Positions 7,443 to 14,700 of a stretch of DNA of 16,585 nt are shown in pieces. Source of the DNA: an uncultured Lachnospiraceae bacterium (GTDB taxonomy: Bacteria > Bacillota > Clostridia > Lachnospirales > Lachnospiraceae); NCBI GenBank assembly GCA_946566415.1, contig CAMNWW010000022.1, forward strand, positions 1 to 16,585. Reading direction: 5' to 3'. Below the pieces are notes generated by a model, which did no database searches, was not told the DNA's origin, and saw only the letters and a list, made by a program, of their open reading frames with translations. The stretch's first letter is position 1. Every line of letters begins with the position of its first letter. Made by a program: the position numbers and the translations under genes.

Positions 7443-7456
7443 GTACAATTTTGTAC
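7443..7456. promoter_or_regulatory. Palindromic operator-like dyad upstream of yesL
   Basis: GTACAA-TT-TTGTAC is a perfect 6-bp dyad with a two-base spacer, 27 bases before the yesL start codon. The symmetry is typical of a dimeric repressor site, but no matching regulator is present in the window and it could be chance. Confidence 0.25.
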
Positions 7457-7482
7457 GTAGTTCCCCGCACGAGGATTTTCAT

Positions 7483-7916
7483 ATGAATCCTGGAAAATTG
7501 AATCCCGTTATCGACTTCATCAATACACTGTGCAACTTTTTTGCGCTGAACCTGGCGTTCCAGATTATCTGCCTTCCGGTGTTCACGATCGGAACCGCGC
7601 TTGCTTCTCTGTATTACGTGACGCTAAAGCAGGTCAAAAGGGAGTACGGCTACCTGGTGCGGACTTATCTCAGGGAATTTAAACGCAATTTTAAGAATGG
7701 AACGCTTGCGCCGCCTGCTTCTGCCTGTTCGTCCCGCTTAACAAAGTCCTCCTGGCGCTTTTTGCCTTCGGATTCGTACTTCCGGTCTATCTGCAGTGCA
7801 TTATATTTAACAAAATATTCAATCCTTATGAAAAGGCAGAGAAAAATATTTCTAAAAATAAGGAAAGTATTCTGATGCGGCACGCAGACATGATGACCGG
7901 GACGTCACAGTTTTAA
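7483..7916 (+). pseudogene. YesL family (DUF624) membrane protein, internally deleted
   Basis: YesL/DUF624 proteins are small membrane proteins of unknown function encoded with sugar-uptake and glycosidase genes. From ATG 7483 (GAGG about 8 bases upstream) the first 75 or so residues are good YesL: an N-terminal helix, then ASLYYVTLKQVKREYGYLVRTYL and FKRNFKNGT. At about 7705-7715 the homology jumps to another frame, which reads KVLLALFAFGFVLPVYLQ, then NKIFNPYEKAEKN and an end at MMTGTSQF before TAA 7914-7916; this is the usual C-terminal end. The middle transmembrane helices are missing. Total coding is about 434 bases against about 630 for an intact gene, so roughly 200 bases were lost together with the frame. 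The in-frame continuation after 7710 reads to 7875 but looks non-native. It is followed at 54 bases by the GH94 pseudogene on the same strand. Confidence 0.7.
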
Positions 7917-7969
7917 GTAGTCACCCTATTTCTCCCCAAACCACACTATCTCAGAAAGGACATAAAACC

Positions 7970-10021
7970 ATGAAATTCGGACATTTCGACGATACAAAAC
8001 GAGAATATGTTATTACCACTCCGCAGACACCGCTTCCGTGGATCAATTACCTGGGAAATGAAGATTTCTTCTCCCTGATCTCCAATACCTGCGGAGGCTA
8101 TAGTTTTTATAAAGACGCAAAACTGCCCAGGCTGACCCGCTATCGGTACAACAACGTACCTGCGGATACGAACGGGCGGTATTACTTTATTCACCATAAC
8201 GGCACAGTCTGGACTCCTGGGTGGCAGCCGGTAAAGCCCCCGCTGGATACTTATGAGTGCCGTCATGGTCTTGGCTACAGTAAATTTCTTTCATCTAAGA
8301 ACGGGATTCATGCGGAGCTGACTGCATTTGTCCCTCTGCACGAAACCTGTGAGGCTGATCGGCTGATCCTTCGCAACGACACCCAGGAAAACCAGACCTT
8401 ATCTTTGACTTCCCGGAAGTATCGAAAATCCAAAGGCCGTAAGGGAAGACTCCTCCTTCCAATCTATCGCCAGCGGGGGCGCAGTGATCGGCTCCCACCG
8501 TTTGTCTGTCACCCTCGCCCCGGGACAGGAAAGAAGCTTTATCTTTTTGCTCGGCTATGCCGAAAATCCTGCGGATGAAAAATGGGAGGCGCAAGATGTC
8601 ATCAACAAAAAGCCTGCTCTTGGCGCAATCTTTCGGATGAACGACGACAAAAAATTCGACGGCGCCCTCACAGCGTTGTCCGCATACTGGGACGCTTTAT
8701 TGTCCCGTTTTACACTGAACTGCGCGGATGAAAAACTCTGCCGCATGGTAAACATCTGGAACCAATATCAGTGCATGGTCACCTTCAACATGTCCCGCTC
8801 CGCCTCCTATTTTGAATCCGGAACCGGTCGCGGCATGGGATTCCGCGACTCCTGCCAGGATCTTCTTGGTTTCGTACATCTGATTCCCGACCGGGCAAAA
8901 CAAAGGATTCTGGATATCGCCGCCACACAGTTTGAGGATGGCAGCGCCTACCACCAATACCAGCCGCTTACCAAAAAGGGCAATGCCGATATCGGAAGCG
9001 GATTTAACGACGATCCACTGTGGCTGATTGCCGGGACTTGCGCATACATTAAGGAAACGGGATATCTGACGATCCTGGAGGAACAGGTGGACTTCAACAA
9101 CGACCCTTCCAAAACCCGGACGCTCCTTACGCACCTGAAACGTTCCTTTGACTATACGCTTGGGCATTTAGGTCCTCATGGGCTTCCCCTCATCGGACGC
9201 GCAGACTGGAACGACTGCCTGAACCTGAATTGTTTTTCTACGGAGCCGGGCGAGTCCTTCCAGACCTTCGGCCCGTCGTAAGGACCTGTTGCGGAATCTG
9301 TATTTATCGTAGGGATGTTTGTAAAATATGAGCGCGAATATGCGGCGGTCAACCGAATCCTCGGCAATGAGGCGGAGGCCCGCCGCGCCGAGACGGCGGT
9401 GGACGACATGTACCGGACGATCTTAGATTCCGGCTGGGACGGCGAATGGTTCCTGCGCGTCTACGACGCAAACGGGGAGAAAGTCGGCTCCGATGAGTGT
9501 GAAGAAGGGCATGCCCTGAAAGCCCTGGACTCCGTTCAAAAGTATTTGGATACCAAATATGGTATCGTACTCCAACAGCCGCCCTACAGCCGCTACTATG
9601 CCAACCTGGGAGAAATTTCTTCTTACCCGCCGGGCTATAAGGAAAATGCAGGTATTTTCTGCCACAATTATCCCTGGGTATCCATCGCTGAAACTCGTAT
9701 CGGACGCGGCAGGCGTGCCTTTGATATCTACAAAAAGGCCTGCCCGGCATACATCGAGGAAATCAGCGACATCCACCGTACCGAGCCGTATGTCTATTCT
9801 CAGATGATCGCCGGAAAGGACGCTCCGAAACACGGGGAGGCGAAGTATAGCTGGCTTACCGGAACCGCAGGTTTGTGATCCATATCGAGATTCAGAATCC
9901 GGACCACGTAGAAAAGGGCGTCCGTTCTATGGAAATCGACGGCCGCAGAATTTCAGGGAACTGCATCTGCCCTGACAAAAGTAAGAAGGAATATCATGTC
10001 AAGGTCGTGATGGGCGTGTAA
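7970..10021 (+). pseudogene. Cellobiose phosphorylase (GH94), multiply disrupted
   Basis: GH94 cellobiose phosphorylase cleaves cellobiose with phosphate to glucose-1-phosphate and glucose in the cytoplasm. The start ATG 7970 (GAAAGGA upstream) opens a textbook N-terminus (MKFGHFDDTKREYVITTPQT). Homology then passes through three frame segments: 7970 to about 8415, about 8409-9864, and about 9865-10021. The catalytic-domain landmarks survive: SYFESGTGRGMGFRDSCQDL, DIGSGFNDDPLWL and the catalytic acid region GRADWNDCLN. Lesions by comparison with the family as I remember it are (a) loss of roughly 90-100 residues plus a frame change near 8400-8430; (b) an in-frame TAA at 9279-9281 with homology continuing in the same frame on both sides; (c) loss of about 20 residues between EEGH and ALKALDSV near 9508; (d) loss of about 40 residues and a frame change near 9865, where WLTGTA should run into the C-terminal sheet domain. 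An intact enzyme has about 810 residues; about 680 codons remain. It is certainly inactive as a single protein. Confidence 0.88.
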
Positions 10022-10188
10022 ACAGTTACTATTCACAGTCCTCCACCCGCATGTGCACTCGTCACCTCTTTGAGGCTCCAGTCTCGCTCCATACCGTTTC
10101 CCTCTATGACTTGCTTTCCAAGAGGTATCGGGATGTCATTGTCCAGCCGGGCAGGCTTAAAAACGAATTTGCCGCACGGGTGTCGTGA
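10021..10188 (+). pseudogene. 3' tail of an unrecognised gene
   Basis: Immediately after the GH94 end, one plus-strand frame is open to TGA 10186-10188 and reads protein-like in its second half (SLHTVSLYDLLSKRYRDV, then IVQPGRLKNEFAARVS). No start codon with a ribosome binding site precedes it, and the frame begins within or at the edge of the GH94 remnant. It looks like the surviving C-terminus of a gene brought in with the repeat-bounded segment 10024-10603, possibly from a mobile element. I cannot assign a family, and it may be chance coding. Confidence 0.3.
10024..10036 (+). repeat. Left copy of 13-bp direct repeat
   Basis: AGTTACTATTCAC here matches AGTTACTCTTCAC at 10591-10603 at 12 of 13 positions, in the same orientation. 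The left copy begins 3 bases after the GH94 stop. The pair encloses the toxin locus and the unrecognised gene tail, and could be an ancient target duplication or terminal motif of a small mobile segment. Confidence 0.4.
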
Positions 10189-10204
10189 AATAAACCAAAA
10201 AAGA

Positions 10205-10233
10205 TTGTAGAACATAAGAAAATATGATAAAAT
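10205..10233 (+). promoter_or_regulatory. Promoter of the holin-like toxin gene
   Basis: TTGTAG (10205-10210), a 17-base spacer and TAAAAT (10228-10233) form a good vegetative promoter. Transcription would start near 10240, giving a leader of about 60 bases that begins with a small hairpin (GCAAC-CGT... pairing with GTTGC, 10242-10254). Confidence 0.5.
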
Positions 10234-10298
10234 ACGACATAGCAACCGTGTTGCAGGGTGGCGTTGACCTCTATTCTTGACAGGATGGGGGTGATGCT

Positions 10299-10394
10299 AT
10301 GAAAAATCAGAATAATTTTGATTTTAAGGATTTGTTGACTTTTGGCATATTCCTTTTGGCATTGCTTACATTCGTTTTTACGTTTTGTAAGTAA
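10299..10394 (+). CDS. Small holin-like toxin, probable type I toxin-antitoxin component
   Basis: A 31-aa peptide starting with MKNQNNFDFKDLLTFG and ending with FVFTFCK. A short polar N-terminus is followed by a single hydrophobic helix (about residues 12-29) and a cysteine-lysine end. This is the pattern of the putative holin-like toxin family of Firmicutes, whose members typically read DLLtFGMFLIALLTfI. The start ATG 10299 has GGGGGTG about 6 bases upstream. A promoter, a leader hairpin and a strong terminator bracket it as a stand-alone unit of about 200 bases. Known relatives are membrane-damaging peptides controlled by an antisense RNA. Here the terminator is symmetric, so a convergent antisense RNA could share it. 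The locus is too short for automated ORF calling. Toxicity and antitoxin are inferred, not shown. Confidence 0.72.
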   Translation: MKNQNNFDFKDLLTFGIFLLALLTFVFTFCK

Positions 10395-10403
10395 GTCTAC
10401 ATA

Positions 10404-10448
10404 GAAAAACCACCCCAAAACTTTGACCGGATGCGGGGTGGATTTTTC
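10404..10448. terminator. Bidirectional terminator of the toxin / antisense locus
   Basis: GAAAAACCACCCC (10404-10416) pairs with GGGGTGGATTTTTC (10435-10448) with one bulged base. The A-run on the left and T-run on the right make it functional for transcripts from both directions. It starts 10 bases after the toxin stop codon. Such shared terminators are typical of type I toxin loci with convergent antisense RNAs. Confidence 0.75.
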
Positions 10449-10590
10449 TATTTCCATTTTGTAAGGTCAACCCACCTTGTACCCATAGGGCATAATATGG
10501 GGCGGTTGTCTTTTCTTACTAATAATATACCATAAACGGGCTGAGAGTTCAAGAGTAAACTCAAGCCCTTAAGTTCTACCATACTGTAAG

Positions 10591-10603
10591 AGTTACTCTT
10601 CAC
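10591..10603 (+). repeat. Right copy of 13-bp direct repeat
   Basis: AGTTACTCTTCAC is the partner of the copy at 10024-10036 (one mismatch). It overlaps a local dyad, AAGAGT-T-ACTCTT (10588-10600). It lies about 120 bases upstream of the AAA-ATPase start codon. Confidence 0.4.
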
Positions 10604-10654
10604 GAACTAATAGTAACCTTAAACAAGTTCAACAAGTCCATCGTAAATCCGAGC

Positions 10655-10683
10655 TTGACATCCCCGGCAAAATCCAGCACAAT
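10655..10683 (+). promoter_or_regulatory. Promoter of the AAA-ATPase/PD-(D/E)xK gene
   Basis: A consensus -35 TTGACA (10655-10660), a 17-base spacer and CACAAT (10678-10683). Transcription would start near 10690, about 33 bases before the ATG at 10723. The -10 has two mismatches to TATAAT. Confidence 0.5.
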
Positions 10684-10722
10684 AAAGATATCATTCCAAG
10701 AAGCGATACGTCCAAGAGGTGC

Positions 10723-12303
10723 ATGATCTTGAAAAAATATTTTAACGTGACCGGAGTCTGCCGGCCGGATATTCATTATATGGTCGATTTGAACACAAGA
10801 CTAAAAGAGATGAAAAAATCTGTAGACGCAGGAGAATATTTTGTTATCAGCCGGGCGAGACAGTATGGCAAAACCACCATTTTGCGCGCTCTGAGCCGAT
10901 ATCTGTACGGAGACTACATTGTAGTCTCTTTCAGCTTCCAAAGAATAAGCGCGGCGGATTTTGAAAACGAGAACGCCTTTTCCAGCGCCTTTGCCGATAT
11001 ATTTTTACGGGAAATATTGAACAAAAAAAGGAGCGGAACGGAATTTCAAAAAGCAGAACTGGATAGACTCCAGCGAATAGCCGATATCAGAGATACCGGC
11101 CTGAGAAAGTTGTTCTTGGCATTAAGCGATTTATGCGGGACGGCCGAAAGACCGGTCGTACTCATGGTGGATGAGATAGACAGCGCGTCGAATAACCAGG
11201 TCTTCTTAGACTTTCTTTCACAGCTTCGGGACTATTTCCTGAACCGGGATGAGACTCCCACCTTCCATTCCGTGATCCTGGCAGGCGTTTATGATATCCG
11301 GAACCTCAAACAACGAATCCGCCCGGAGACAGAGCACCGTTATAACAGTCCATGGAATATTGCGGCGGATTTTGATATTGACATGAGTTTTTCGCGTGCG
11401 GATATTGCCGGAATGCTGCTATGTTATGAAGACGATCACACGACAGGCATGGATATAAAAATGATCGCAGATCTGATCTACAGCTATACCTCCGGCTATC
11501 CCTATCTGGTATCCCGGATCTGTAAACTGATCGACGAGCATCCTGCGGAAAATCTGACATGGTCCCGGGAGGGCATCGTAGAAGCCGTAAAGATACTATT
11601 GCAGGAACCGAATACATTGTTCGACGATATGATCAAGAAACTGGAAGATTATCCCAAGCTTCGGGAGATGTTGTACGATATCCTCTTCCATGGCAAAAGT
11701 TATCCTTTCACCCTTTATAATCATGTAATGAATATCGGTAAAATGTTCGGATTCCTGAAAGAAGAACACGGTGAAACCGTCATAGCAAACAGGATTTTTG
11801 AGACACAGCTTTACAATTTATTCCTGTCTGAAGAAGTTTCCGAAGGACTGGGATACCAGGTCGCCTCGCTGGATAAAAACCAATTCATCAGAGACGGAAT
11901 GCTTAATATGGATCTGGTCATGGAAAAATTCCTGATTTATTTTACAGATATCTATGGCGGATACACAGAAAAATTCGTTGAAGAAAACGGAAGGCGTCTG
12001 TTTCTGCTCTATATCAAACCGATCATCAATGGCACGGGAAATTATTATGTAGAAGCACAGACACGCAACCAGATGCGCACAGATGTTGTTATAGATTATC
12101 GTGGAAAACAGTTCATCGTGGAACTCAAAATCTGGCGCGGGGAAGAGTACCATAAAAAAGGAGAACAACAGCTTGCAGAATATCTTGATCAATATCATTT
12201 GAAAAAGGGTTATCTTCTCAGCTTCAATTTCAATAAAACGAAACAGACCGGGATAAATACAATCCAATACAACGGCAAAACAATTGTTGAAGTTATGGTA
12301 TAG
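10723..12303 (+). CDS. AAA-ATPase-like protein with C-terminal PD-(D/E)xK nuclease-like domain
   Basis: A 526-aa soluble protein of the AAA-ATPase-like/DUF1703 type, abundant in gut Clostridia and Bacteroidetes and of unknown biological role. ATG 10723 has AAGAGGTG close upstream. The N-terminal NTPase has a family-typical Walker A, RARQYGKTT at 44-52, and Walker B VVLMVDEIDS at 145-154. A helical middle part (about 220-370) includes YTSGYPYLVSRICKLI. The C-terminal domain carries a PD-(D/E)xK signature: Asp454 in TDVVIDY, then ELK (Glu467, Lys469), then a Gln/Tyr helix (EQQLAEYLDQY). All key residues look intact. It is a single gene with its own promoter and converges on the methyltransferase. 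Roles in defence or as a selfish element have been suggested for such families, but nothing here proves either. Confidence 0.88.
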   Translation: MILKKYFNVTGVCRPDIHYMVDLNTRLKEMKKSVDAGEYFVISRARQYGKTTILRALSRYLYGDYIVVSFSFQRISAADFENENAFSSAFADIFLREILNKKRSGTEFQKAELDRLQRIADIRDTGLRKLFLALSDLCGTAERPVVLMVDEIDSASNNQVFLDFLSQLRDYFLNRDETPTFHSVILAGVYDIRNLKQRIRPETEHRYNSPWNIAADFDIDMSFSRADIAGMLLCYEDDHTTGMDIKMIADLIYSYTSGYPYLVSRICKLIDEHPAENLTWSREGIVEAVKILLQEPNTLFDDMIKKLEDYPKLREMLYDILFHGKSYPFTLYNHVMNIGKMFGFLKEEHGETVIANRIFETQLYNLFLSEEVSEGLGYQVASLDKNQFIRDGMLNMDLVMEKFLIYFTDIYGGYTEKFVEENGRRLFLLYIKPIINGTGNYYVEAQTRNQMRTDVVIDYRGKQFIVELKIWRGEEYHKKGEQQLAEYLDQYHLKKGYLLSFNFNKTKQTGINTIQYNGKTIVEVMV

Positions 12304-12357
12304 ATCCCTATCTTCCAATCGGGCAGGAGGAATAATTTTTGCATAGGATTAAAGCAA

Positions 12358-12399
12358 CAAGGGCGAAGATATTTTAAACTTCTTCGCCCTTGCCCTTTA
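12358..12399. terminator. Shared terminator hairpin between convergent genes
   Basis: CAAGGGCGAAGA (12358-12369) and TCTTCGCCCTTG (12381-12392) form a perfect 12-bp stem with an 11-base loop, midway between the stops of the AAA-ATPase gene (12303) and the methyltransferase (12435). Flanking T/A runs are short (CCCTTTATTG on the right), so efficiency is uncertain, but position and stem strength support termination in one or both directions. Confidence 0.6.
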
Positions 12400-12434
12400 T
12401 TGTTTCGTTGATTTTGGAATTCATTCACACACTT

Positions 12435-13199
12435 TTATTTGGGTTTGCATAGTACCAATAAAAATCGATGAATCTGTCCTTCGACACAGCCATTTTGCTC
12501 CAAAATCTGTTGCGCATACAGCAATCTATTCTTGCAGCTATCTACAGAAAAATCAGGAAATTCCCACTCTATAATATGTGCAAACCAGACAAGTGCACCT
12601 ATATCGAAAAATTTGATTGGCCTAAAGCATTCCTGTGCATCCAGAATGTCAAACCCCGTATCACGAAACTGTTTGCTGACCATCTTAAGATATTGTTCTG
12701 GAAACGGAAGTTTCGTCTTACCTAAGAGGAGTTCCACCAATTCACGGTCATTTTCAGCTCCTACCTGTTCAGTAATAAAAATTCCGCCATTTTTCAAAAC
12801 ACGATGTATTTCCTTGGCATTAAGATCACCGTGACGATTAATGACAACGTCAAATTCAGAATCATCAAATGGAAGAATATCTTTCCCATCCCCTGCACGA
12901 AAATCAATTCCGAGAGGGAGCAATATTTCTCTGCACAGCTGAACGTTTGGAGGATATGCCTCTGTTGCACTTGTCTTTCCATAGGGGTGGCGGAGGGATA
13001 ATAAAAATTCACCACCTCCAGTATCTATATCCAGCAGTTTCATTTCCGGTCTTAGATAATCCAGTATGATTCGTTGATATTTCCAAGGCAAGTCCGTTTC
13101 TTCCGTATATTTTCCCTCAATGTGTGAAAAATCCCATCCATGGATATGCGCAACGCTTTCTTCTCTTTTCCAAATACTTATCAATTCACTTTCTTTCAC
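12435..13199 (-). CDS. Class I SAM-dependent methyltransferase
   Basis: A soluble methyltransferase of the Methyltransf_11/25 type, 254 aa. I chose GTG 13199 because AGGAG lies 8 bases upstream and the protein then starts VKESELISIWKREE. The longer reading from ATG 13244 adds 15 hydrophobic residues, lacks a clear site and overlaps the preceding gene by 14 bases. SAM-binding motif I is LLDIDTGGGEF at 55-65, followed by an acidic residue at the end of strand 2 (TEAYPPN), the motif IV region FDVVINRHGDL and the post-motif KNGGIFITEQVG. The acceptor is unknown; relatives act on small molecules. The gene is last in the minus-strand cluster and ends facing a shared terminator. Asp in place of the usual Gly in motif I (LDIDTGGG rather than LDIGTGGG) is a minor variation. 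Confidence 0.85.
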   Translation of the reverse strand: MKESELISIWKREESVAHIHGWDFSHIEGKYTEETDLPWKYQRIILDYLRPEMKLLDIDTGGGEFLLSLRHPYGKTSATEAYPPNVQLCREILLPLGIDFRAGDGKDILPFDDSEFDVVINRHGDLNAKEIHRVLKNGGIFITEQVGAENDRELVELLLGKTKLPFPEQYLKMVSKQFRDTGFDILDAQECFRPIKFFDIGALVWFAHIIEWEFPDFSVDSCKNRLLYAQQILEQNGCVEGQIHRFLLVLCKPK

Positions 13200-13230
13200 A
13201 GTAACTACTCCTATTTTGATTATTATTGGT

Positions 13231-14700
13231 TTATATAACTTCACTTCCTTTTGAATAATTCACAATCTTATCAAGCGTAAACAGCAGCACATTCTCCCCC
13301 GCCGCTTTTTTCTCTAGTGTTTCATCAAACCCATTTTCTGAGAACAGCGCATAGAAAAACTTTGCCTCTTGCTTCAAAGGCGTCAGCTTCGCGGCCGTAT
13401 CCAGGTATTCTGAATACCGAAACGGTGCGTTTTTGAACTTACACTCTCCCACAAGATACTCTTTCTCATCTTTCCCGATTCCGAGCAGGTCGATCTCGGT
13501 TTCCGCCGTTCTCAGACCGAAAGCCGCCTTCTCGTCCCTGACCGCCGTTTTTCCCGTCCATCGCCCCATCTTCGCATAGCGGAAGGGAAGAGCATTCTTC
13601 TTCTGCATTTCCCTGACAAATTCTCTGCATACATCCTCAAAAGCCGCCGCCGCAAATTCATGGAGTCCCGGTTCAATCATATATTGATATACGCCGTCCA
13701 CATCCCCATCCTCGAGCTGCGAAAAATTTGCAAAACCAAACGCATACCAAAACCGGAAAAAATTATCTGTCAGCCGGTATGTCCCCCTGTTGGTATTCGC
13801 CTTTTCCTTTATCCGGGCGTCCACGGAAAATTCTCGCTCGACAATACCCAGTTCGACCAGGTTTTTAAGATAAACGCTGGTTTTTGACGTGTCCTCAATG
13901 AGCGACTTTTGGCTGATCTCATTCAATTTTGTGCTGCCAAGGGCGACCGTTTCGATAATTGAATTATAGATTGGCGTCTCTCTGAGCTCCTGATGAAGAA
14001 GGAAATCCGTCTCACTGTACAGCACACAGCCTTTCATCAGGATATTTCGCTTTATATTTTCCGAAACAGAAAGCGACGGATCAAACTGGTTCAGATAATG
14101 GGGGATTCCGCCAAGCACGGCATATACCAGTATTTTATCCCTGTCCGAATTGTTTGGAAAAAACTTCGCGGCATCATAAAACCCCATTTCTGTCATTTTA
14201 TAAATACCAGTCGCCCTTCCATATAATGGGTTCTTTTCCGCAAGCAGTTCCTTTTCCATAAAACTCATTGCGCTTCCGCACAGAATGATCATTACATTGC
14301 TGTTTTTGAGCTTTTCATCCCAAAGGTTCTGCAGGATTGAGGGAATACTGTTATTCCCTTTGCACATATACGGGAACTCATCTATCACTATCAGCTTTTT
14401 CTTATCCCCGTATGGCAGATCCAGGATTGCGCCGAATGCTTTTTCCCAATCTGAAAATTCTGAAATGTACTGCTTTGCAGGAATCTCTTCCTGGAGAAGC
14501 TGTTTTGAAAACTTTACAAGCTGTACCTTATCCGTACTTTGCGTACAGGAAAAAAATACGTGCGGTTTGTCCTTACAGAACTCTCTGAGCGTTTCGGTCT
14601 TGCCCACCCGCCGTCTTCCATACAGAACAATAAGCTGCCCCTTATTTTCCTCATATTTACTTTCTAAAAATCCGAGTTCTTTTTCCCTGCCGATAAACAT
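13231..14700 (-). CDS. Archaeal-type ATPase with DUF234 (PD-(D/E)xK-like) C-terminal domain
   Basis: A 489-aa P-loop protein of the ATPase_2/DUF234 family, found in archaea and gut Clostridia; its function is unknown. ATG 14700 is clearly the start: TAGGAGGAGG lies just upstream, whereas the longer frame from 14742 adds an arginine-rich, non-native extension. Walker A is GRRRVGKT at 28-35, Walker B LIVIDEF at 103-109, and a sensor-like ILCGSAMSFM is at 139-148. The family hallmark NPLYGRATG is at 157-165. A winged-helix-like region (about 245-295) is followed by the DUF234 domain with TYRLTDNFFRFWY. The C-terminal nuclease-like signature is EIDLLGI (Asp404) then GECKF (Glu419, Lys421). Its start lies inside the 3' end of the M20 peptidase gene, a 37-base overlap. 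The following methyltransferase starts about 30 bases after its stop. Confidence 0.88.
   Translation of the reverse strand: MFIGREKELGFLESKYEENKGQLIVLYGRRRVGKTETLREFCKDKPHVFFSCTQSTDKVQLVKFSKQLLQEEIPAKQYISEFSDWEKAFGAILDLPYGDKKKLIVIDEFPYMCKGNNSIPSILQNLWDEKLKNSNVMIILCGSAMSFMEKELLAEKNPLYGRATGIYKMTEMGFYDAAKFFPNNSDRDKILVYAVLGGIPHYLNQFDPSLSVSENIKRNILMKGCVLYSETDFLLHQELRETPIYNSIIETVALGSTKLNEISQKSLIEDTSKTSVYLKNLVELGIVEREFSVDARIKEKANTNRGTYRLTDNFFRFWYAFGFANFSQLEDGDVDGVYQYMIEPGLHEFAAAAFEDVCREFVREMQKKNALPFRYAKMGRWTGKTAVRDEKAAFGLRTAETEIDLLGIGKDEKEYLVGECKFKNAPFRYSEYLDTAAKLTPLKQEAKFFYALFSENGFDETLEKKAAGENVLLFTLDKIVNYSKGSEVI

Larger units (their letters stand above)
10257..10476. repeat. Inverted repeat flanking the toxin gene
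   Basis: GGTGGCGTTGACCT (10257-10270) in the toxin leader is complementary to AGGTCAACCCACC (10464-10476) beyond the terminator: 13 base pairs with one bulged C. The two arms bracket the coding region and the terminator. They could allow 5'-3' pairing in a read-through mRNA. Alternatively, as an inverted repeat, they give the sense RNA and a convergent antisense RNA the same 5' sequence. Confidence 0.45.
10449..10722. other. Intergenic region between toxin locus and AAA-ATPase gene
   Basis: An AT-rich 274-base stretch without a credible gene. It holds the right arm of the toxin inverted repeat (10464-10476) and an imperfect hairpin GGGCT...AGCCC (10538-10568). It also holds overlapping small dyads at 10588-10616 and the right direct repeat (10591-10603). 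The promoter for the following gene closes the stretch. A minus-strand TATTAT near 10488-10493 could be a -10 for an antisense RNA, but its -35 is poor. Confidence 0.5.

Noticed and set aside
8697..9833. Several minus-strand frames over the GH94 region
   Set aside because: All are complementary to conserved GH94 coding sequence in the plus strand and show no independent features.
10264..10282. TTGACC and TTGACA hexamers in the toxin leader as -35 boxes
   Set aside because: At 16-18 base spacing no acceptable -10 follows either one outside the coding region; the upstream TTGTAG/TAAAAT pair fits better.
10104..10457. 117-codon minus-strand open frame opposite the toxin gene
   Set aside because: It runs antisense through the terminator, toxin gene and promoter; the composition is that of a shadow frame and there is no ribosome binding site.
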